From the NCBI RefSeq assembly GCF_050271975.1, contig NZ_CP189850.1, positions 1 to 64,000 on the forward strand: a stretch of 64,000 nt of DNA, written 5' to 3'. The first letter of the stretch is position 1; each line of letters starts with the position of its first letter. The translations under genes and the position numbers were made by a program. Of the stretch, positions 60,461-64,000 are shown in pieces. The DNA is from Litorimonas sp947503715. Its GTDB lineage: Bacteria > Pseudomonadota > Alphaproteobacteria > Caulobacterales > Maricaulaceae. Below the pieces are notes generated by a model. The model ran no database searches and was not told where the DNA came from. It saw nothing but the letters and a program-made list of their open reading frames with translations.

Positions 60461-61240
60461 GTGGCCCAAGAAAAATTTGATTTTCAAACAGTCCGAGGCG
60501 CAAAGAAAGGTGACTCATCAGAAGGTATTGAGAAGGTTCAACTCTTCCTCCAAAAATATGGCTATTTTCAGACATCAGACTTCAAATCCGGTCCGATATT
60601 TGATGATGATATGACGTCTGCTGTGCAGCTCTATCAACATTTTCATGGTCTTGATGTAACAGGGGAACTTGATGATCCAACTTTGAGCGAGATGTCGAAG
60701 CCGCGATGTGGTTTTCCTGACTTTCCACAACTCGCGGATTTTTCACTTGCTGCAAGAAAGTGGAGCAAAAAAAAGTTGACCTATAAGATTATCAATTTTT
60801 CGCCAGACTTACCGCAGTCAGAGCAGGTGGAGGCAATCGCCGCCGCATTTTCCTTGTGGGACAAAGCCTGTGGGTTGACCTTTGAAAGAGTGAATGGCCA
60901 AGCCGATATCGACATTAAATTTGAAGCCGGCGCACATGGCGATGGAGCCGATTTCGATGGACCGGGCAGCGTTCTTGCCCATGCTTTCTTTCCTCCACCG
61001 AATGGTGGCCGGCTCGCTGGAGACGCTCATTTCGACGAGGCAGAAAAATGGCATCACAAGTTGCCACTTCCTCGTGCAACAATTGACCTTTTGACTGTTG
61101 CAGCACATGAGTTCGGTCATTCGATTGGATTGGGACATAGCCGGACCAGAGGCGCATTGATGTTCCCGTCATATTCGGGGCCTCAGCGTTACCTCGCCAA
61201 TGACGATGTGAGCCGCGCTCGTGCGCTATACGGGAAATGA
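60461..61240 (+). CDS. Matrix-metalloproteinase-like zinc protease with cysteine switch
   Basis: 259 residues starting with GTG after GGAG. Residues 15-80 form a peptidoglycan-binding-like prodomain; PRCGFPD (81-87, Cys83) is the exact cysteine switch of matrix metalloproteinases that keeps the zymogen inactive. The catalytic domain follows: structural-zinc ligands His159, Asp161, His174 and His190, the catalytic site HEFGHSIGLGH (His216, Glu217, His220, His226) and the Met-turn ALMFP (Met234). There is no hemopexin domain and no visible signal peptide, so its export route, if any, is unclear. AT-rich, divergent from the DpnI-domain/zinc-knuckle pair. Confidence 0.93.
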   Translation: MAQEKFDFQTVRGAKKGDSSEGIEKVQLFLQKYGYFQTSDFKSGPIFDDDMTSAVQLYQHFHGLDVTGELDDPTLSEMSKPRCGFPDFPQLADFSLAARKWSKKKLTYKIINFSPDLPQSEQVEAIAAAFSLWDKACGLTFERVNGQADIDIKFEAGAHGDGADFDGPGSVLAHAFFPPPNGGRLAGDAHFDEAEKWHHKLPLPRATIDLLTVAAHEFGHSIGLGHSRTRGALMFPSYSGPQRYLANDDVSRARALYGK

Positions 61241-61268
61241 TTTTTACGGGCGCGGCGTTAGCCGCCCC

Positions 61269-61757
61269 TCACTTCACCCGCTTCACGCGGAACGTGCTGC
61301 GGCTGTCATTTACCTTGCCGAGGAAGCTGCCAAAGGAGGCCCGCTTTATTGTGAGCTTATCGGGATTGGCGCGCCCCAATCGCACGCGTTTTGTTTCTGC
61401 CTGTTGCCAGACTTCGCCATTATCGAGCGTGAATTGAACATATCGATTTGGGCCGACGCGTTGTGTGCTTTGAATGGTGAGGGTGCGGGATTTGGCGGTT
61501 TTAATGTCTTTCTCGGCTTTGAGCTCTTTGAATTCTTCCACCGCTTCTTTTTCCAAGGCCACGATTTCACCCGAGGCTTCCGCCCCGCGTAATTTGGCGG
61601 TTTCCGTCCGGAAACAGCTGAGCTGGGCCTGCGTCTCTGAAATTAACTCACAGGCGAAGAGCCCGGCCAGTGCGTCCGTGTCTTGTGCCGCCGCGAATTG
61701 CGGCGCGGCGATGAGGAGCGTGGCGGCGGCGAAACCGCATGTGAATATCTTGGTCAT
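61269..61757 (-). CDS. Secreted hypothetical protein
   Basis: 162 residues with a signal peptide (MTKIFTCGFAAATLLIAAP, cleavage near AAAQ, residue 25). Two cysteines (LFACELISE and LSCFRTET) could form a disulfide. A helical stretch EKEAVEEFKELKAEKDIK precedes a beta-rich end (GPNRYVQFTLDNGEVW, RLGRANPDKLTIKR). That last segment resembles a domain seen in small periplasmic proteins; I cannot name a family. Start at 61757 rather than 61829 is set by the signal peptide. Confidence 0.68.
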   Translation of the reverse strand: MTKIFTCGFAAATLLIAAPQFAAAQDTDALAGLFACELISETQAQLSCFRTETAKLRGAEASGEIVALEKEAVEEFKELKAEKDIKTAKSRTLTIQSTQRVGPNRYVQFTLDNGEVWQQAETKRVRLGRANPDKLTIKRASFGSFLGKVNDSRSTFRVKRVK

Positions 61758-61892
61758 GGGGCGACGATATGCGGTCTGTGGCTTAAACACAATATTGGGC
61801 GGGAGGACGGGGGACGGTTTCCCCTTCATCCGCGTTTATGGGAAACTTAATCCGCGCTTTCGCGATTATAAAATGTCTCAAACTCAGTCTCA

Positions 61893-61924
61893 TCTGTCAC
61901 CCCGACCCAATGGATGCGGGATGA
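61893..61924. repeat. Short copy of the TGTCAYCCCG palindrome
   Basis: TGTCACCCCG / CGGGATGACA around twelve bases. Related by sequence to the 90-base repeat at 49655-49744. Confidence 0.6.
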
Positions 61925-61939
61925 CATTGCGTTTTAAGC

Positions 61940-62275
61940 CGCAAAGCTTGGAGGCCAATCCGCATTTATAAAAAACAACCCCCGCACTTTCCGCCACCGC
62001 CCTATATTCACACTCGTTCTTTCGGACACGGGACAGGGAAGTGATCGTTCCTTTCTGGTATCGGAGGACGGTGTGCCTAGAAACATTCGGTAACGCGAAT
62101 GTGGAGGGGCCCAGCCGCGAGTGCCTGACGGGTTGAAACATCCGCAGTCAAGTAAGGCCGCCGTTGGAGACACACCGCCGCAGGTCGTGTATTTGGCGAG
62201 AGTCGAATATACGATGCGCCTTTCGGACTGACACCCGAAGGTCGCGGTCATTGCGTAAAACTATATCATATTGGT
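61940..62275. other. Structured intergenic region, possible RNA
   Basis: About 330 bases without a convincing gene. GACGGTGTGCCT (62069-62080) can pair with AGACACACCGCC (62167-62178), enclosing the perfect hairpin ACATTCG GTAACG CGAATGT (62083-62102). CCTT..CGG / CC..AAGG near 62220-62240 adds another stem. It does not match tmRNA, RNase P, SRP or a riboswitch I know. A 105-residue minus-strand frame crosses it but has poor codon use. Confidence 0.4.
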
Positions 62276-62384
62276 TACCATCGCGGTGACCGACCTGCGG
62301 GCGTCCCGCTTTTATTCTCTCTGTCGTGCCCAAGATGGCCGGTCAGCGTTGCAGCTTGTCCTGACCTCAACTATGGTCGCTCAC

Positions 62385-62990
62385 ATGACCGCCCCCCGCC
62401 CCAAAATCCTCCTCTTCGATCTTGGCGGGGTTGTTGTGCCCTGGGTCGGGCCGGAGGTTCTCGCCGCGCGCTATGACCTGACCCGTGCAGAGGTCATTGA
62501 CCGTTTCGCGGGGAGCGAGATTTTCAACGCCTATGAACGGGGCGAGGTCGGGGACGCGGTCTTCACGGCGGAGCTGCGGCAGATGTTCGACCTGCCCGAC
62601 ACGGATGTCGGCGCATTGTGGAACAGTTGGGTCGAGCCCCCCTTCCCCGGCGTGATGGACGCGCTGGCGGCGTTGAAGACACGGTTCACGACGGCCTGTC
62701 TGTCCAACACGAACGCGCTGCATTGGGGGCATTTGAACACGATGTTTAAAACGGATAAGGTGTTCCACCACGCCTTCGCCTCGCATGAGATAAATGTCGC
62801 GAAACCGGATGCGGACAGCTACCACATCCCCCTCGCGGAAATGGGCGTCGCGGCAGAGAATGTCTGGTTCTTCGAGGACACAACGGTCAATGTCGAGGCC
62901 GCCCGCAAAGTCGGGATGACCGTGCATCAGGTGGACCGCGCAGTGGGCGTGATGCCCGTCCTGCGGCGATTGGGCTTGCTGACGGATTAG
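62385..62990 (+). CDS. HAD-superfamily hydrolase
   Basis: 202 residues from ATG 62385 (ATG 62373 is possible). The nucleophile motif is LLFDLGGVVVPW, then CLSNTNALHWGHL (motif II Ser/Thr), the KPDADSYHIPL motif III lysine and WFFEDTTVNVEAARKVGM motif IV Asp. This is a HAD-IA (YihX-type) phosphatase for a small phosphorylated metabolite; the true substrate is unknown. No RBS is obvious. Separated from the TPR gene by 32 bases. Confidence 0.85.
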   Translation: MTAPRPKILLFDLGGVVVPWVGPEVLAARYDLTRAEVIDRFAGSEIFNAYERGEVGDAVFTAELRQMFDLPDTDVGALWNSWVEPPFPGVMDALAALKTRFTTACLSNTNALHWGHLNTMFKTDKVFHHAFASHEINVAKPDADSYHIPLAEMGVAAENVWFFEDTTVNVEAARKVGMTVHQVDRAVGVMPVLRRLGLLTD

Positions 62991-63022
62991 GCACTTTCGT
63001 GAAAATGTGGTAAGTGCGTTGC

Positions 63023-63583
63023 ATGACATATTTACGCGCCGCCTGCATCTCCCTCCTCCTCGCCGCCTCCGCCCAAACGGCCTCGGCGCAGTTAATGGTG
63101 ATTGGTAAGGGCGATGCCGCGCAATGTTACTCCTATGCCAAACAAGGAAATAAGGGCAGCTACTCTGCGCTGCAGACTTGCGAAGCTGCGTTGGAACAAA
63201 ATTTGATGGGCAAAGATTACGCCGCAACCCGTGTGAATTACGGTATTCTACAGATGCGCAAGGAAAACTATCAGGTCGCGTTGGAGAATTACGACGCCGC
63301 CCTGGAAGTTCTACCCACACTCACCGAGGCACATGTAAATCGCGCCGCCGCTTTGATCCATCTGGACCGGTTGGATGAGGCCCTCATCTCTATCAATACC
63401 GCCTTGGAAGATGTCGAGAGCCAAACGCGACCCGCAGCCCTCGTCAATCGCGCATTACTCTATGATCGGCAGGAAAATTACAGTGCCGCCTATCGCGATT
63501 TAAAGGCTGCAGACCAACTCGCACCGGATTGGGAGATGGTCGACCGGCTCCTGGCGCGCTACACGGTTAAGCCCAAATCTTAG
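63023..63583 (+). CDS. Secreted TPR protein
   Basis: 186 residues with a signal peptide (MTYLRAACISLLLAASAQTAS). Three tetratricopeptide repeats follow (about 65-165), for example YQVALENYDAALEVLPT and LDEALISINTALEDV, with ENYSAAYRDLKAADQLAPDW as the last. Probably a periplasmic interaction protein. Start chosen at the ATG that begins the signal peptide. Confidence 0.78.
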   Translation: MTYLRAACISLLLAASAQTASAQLMVIGKGDAAQCYSYAKQGNKGSYSALQTCEAALEQNLMGKDYAATRVNYGILQMRKENYQVALENYDAALEVLPTLTEAHVNRAAALIHLDRLDEALISINTALEDVESQTRPAALVNRALLYDRQENYSAAYRDLKAADQLAPDWEMVDRLLARYTVKPKS

Positions 63584-63661
63584 GCTGAACTTTTTGAATC
63601 AGACTTTGCCTTGCCAGTCTGCCTGTCTTAAGTAACGGGCAAATCACACGGGCCATCCATT

Positions 63662-64000
63662 ATGAAAAAAATTCAATCGTCCTATGACTATGACGACCTG
63701 ATCGTCAGCGGTGAAAAAAGCCTCTTCGGTCCGGGCAATGCAAAACTGCCCCTGCCGCCCATGCTCATGCTCGACCGGATCACCCATATGGATGATGATG
63801 GCGGCGCGAATGGTAAGGGGCAGGTCATCGCCGAACTGGATGTGAATCCGGACCTGTGGTTTTTCGAATGTCATTTCCGCGACGACCCCGTCATGCCGGG
63901 TTGCCTAGGCCTGGACGCCATGTGGCAGCTTGTCGGGTTCTGGCTTGGCTGGACCGGCGGACAGGGACGCGGTCGCGCCTTGGGCGTCGGTGAGGTCAAA
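63662..64000 (+). CDS. fabA: 3-hydroxydecanoyl-ACP dehydratase/isomerase FabA (3' end cut)
   Basis: Cytoplasmic enzyme that dehydrates 3-hydroxyacyl-ACP and isomerises trans-2- to cis-3-decenoyl-ACP for unsaturated fatty acids. Visible 113 codons run to the window end. The active-site His is in FFECHFRDDPVMPGCLGLDA (about residues 67-86), with GPGNAKLPLPPMLMLDRI before it; these are FabA rather than FabZ features. fabB usually follows, but lies outside. Confidence 0.95.
   Translation, partial: MKKIQSSYDYDDLIVSGEKSLFGPGNAKLPLPPMLMLDRITHMDDDGGANGKGQVIAELDVNPDLWFFECHFRDDPVMPGCLGLDAMWQLVGFWLGWTGGQGRGRALGVGEVK

Noticed and set aside
61934..62251. 105-residue minus-strand frame
   Set aside because: Runs across a structured region with poor codon use and no RBS; more likely non-coding.

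Overview
This 64 kb window looks like the chromosome of a stalked or budding-type marine alphaproteobacterium (Caulobacterales/Maricaulales, Hyphomonadaceae-like; genus not assignable by eye). The evidence is a DivL-type pseudo-histidine kinase with tyrosine at the phosphoacceptor site, a ChvG/ChvI two-component pair next to EIIA-Man/HPr, a hemC-hemD-mic60-hemY operon divergent from tsaD, a tsaE-amgK-murU-addB-addA-trxA operon, and trpF/trpB/trpA/accD/folC in conserved order. Most of the window is ordinary core chromosome. No insertion sequence, prophage, CRISPR array or rRNA operon was seen.

Layout. 1-2.6 kb: tuf (minus strand, last codons off the edge), tRNA-Gly(TCC), tRNA-Tyr(GTA) and an RlmB-like rRNA methyltransferase. 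2.6-9.5 kb: three separate DUF805 membrane proteins, a DCC-motif thiol protein, an alternative oxidase, an MFS transporter, a DUF1295 enzyme, rpoN and a DUF1328 protein. 9.6-21.9 kb: a TonB-dependent receptor, then the trpF-trpB-trpA-accD-folC series interrupted in three places by unrelated genes. 21.8-32 kb: a peroxiredoxin, thioredoxin, AddAB double-strand-break repair, the AmgK/MurU peptidoglycan-recycling bypass and TsaE. 32-43 kb: a 2Fe-2S ferredoxin, DivL, GlmM, GDP-fucose and GDP-mannose enzymes, HPr/EIIA-Man and ChvG/ChvI. 43-49.6 kb: YggT, the hem operon with a Mic60 homologue, and TsaD. 49.6-56.7 kb: a long intergenic region with a structured-RNA candidate, a cytochrome P450, an M16 peptidase and an AT-richer island with an HNH nuclease. 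56.7-59.1 kb: groES-groEL under a CIRCE operator, with unusual hairpins between and after the genes. 59.1-61.2 kb: an AT-rich accessory island. 61.3-64 kb: secreted and TPR proteins, a HAD hydrolase and the start of fabA.

The most notable locus is the accessory island at 59149-61240. On the minus strand a 57-residue protein resembling only the C-terminal winged-helix domain of DpnI overlaps (ATGA) a 328-residue protein with a C/C/H...C/H zinc-knuckle pattern. Facing away from them is a complete matrix-metalloproteinase-type protease with a peptidoglycan-binding-like prodomain, a PRCGFPD cysteine switch, the HExGHxxGxxH zinc site and a Met-turn, but no visible signal peptide. Two perfect palindromes sit in the shared intergenic region. 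Other points are the alternative oxidase, the missing hprK beside HPr/EIIA-Man, a MITE-like repeat between chvI and chvG, a hairpin family shared by two distant sites, and two unassigned structured intergenic regions.
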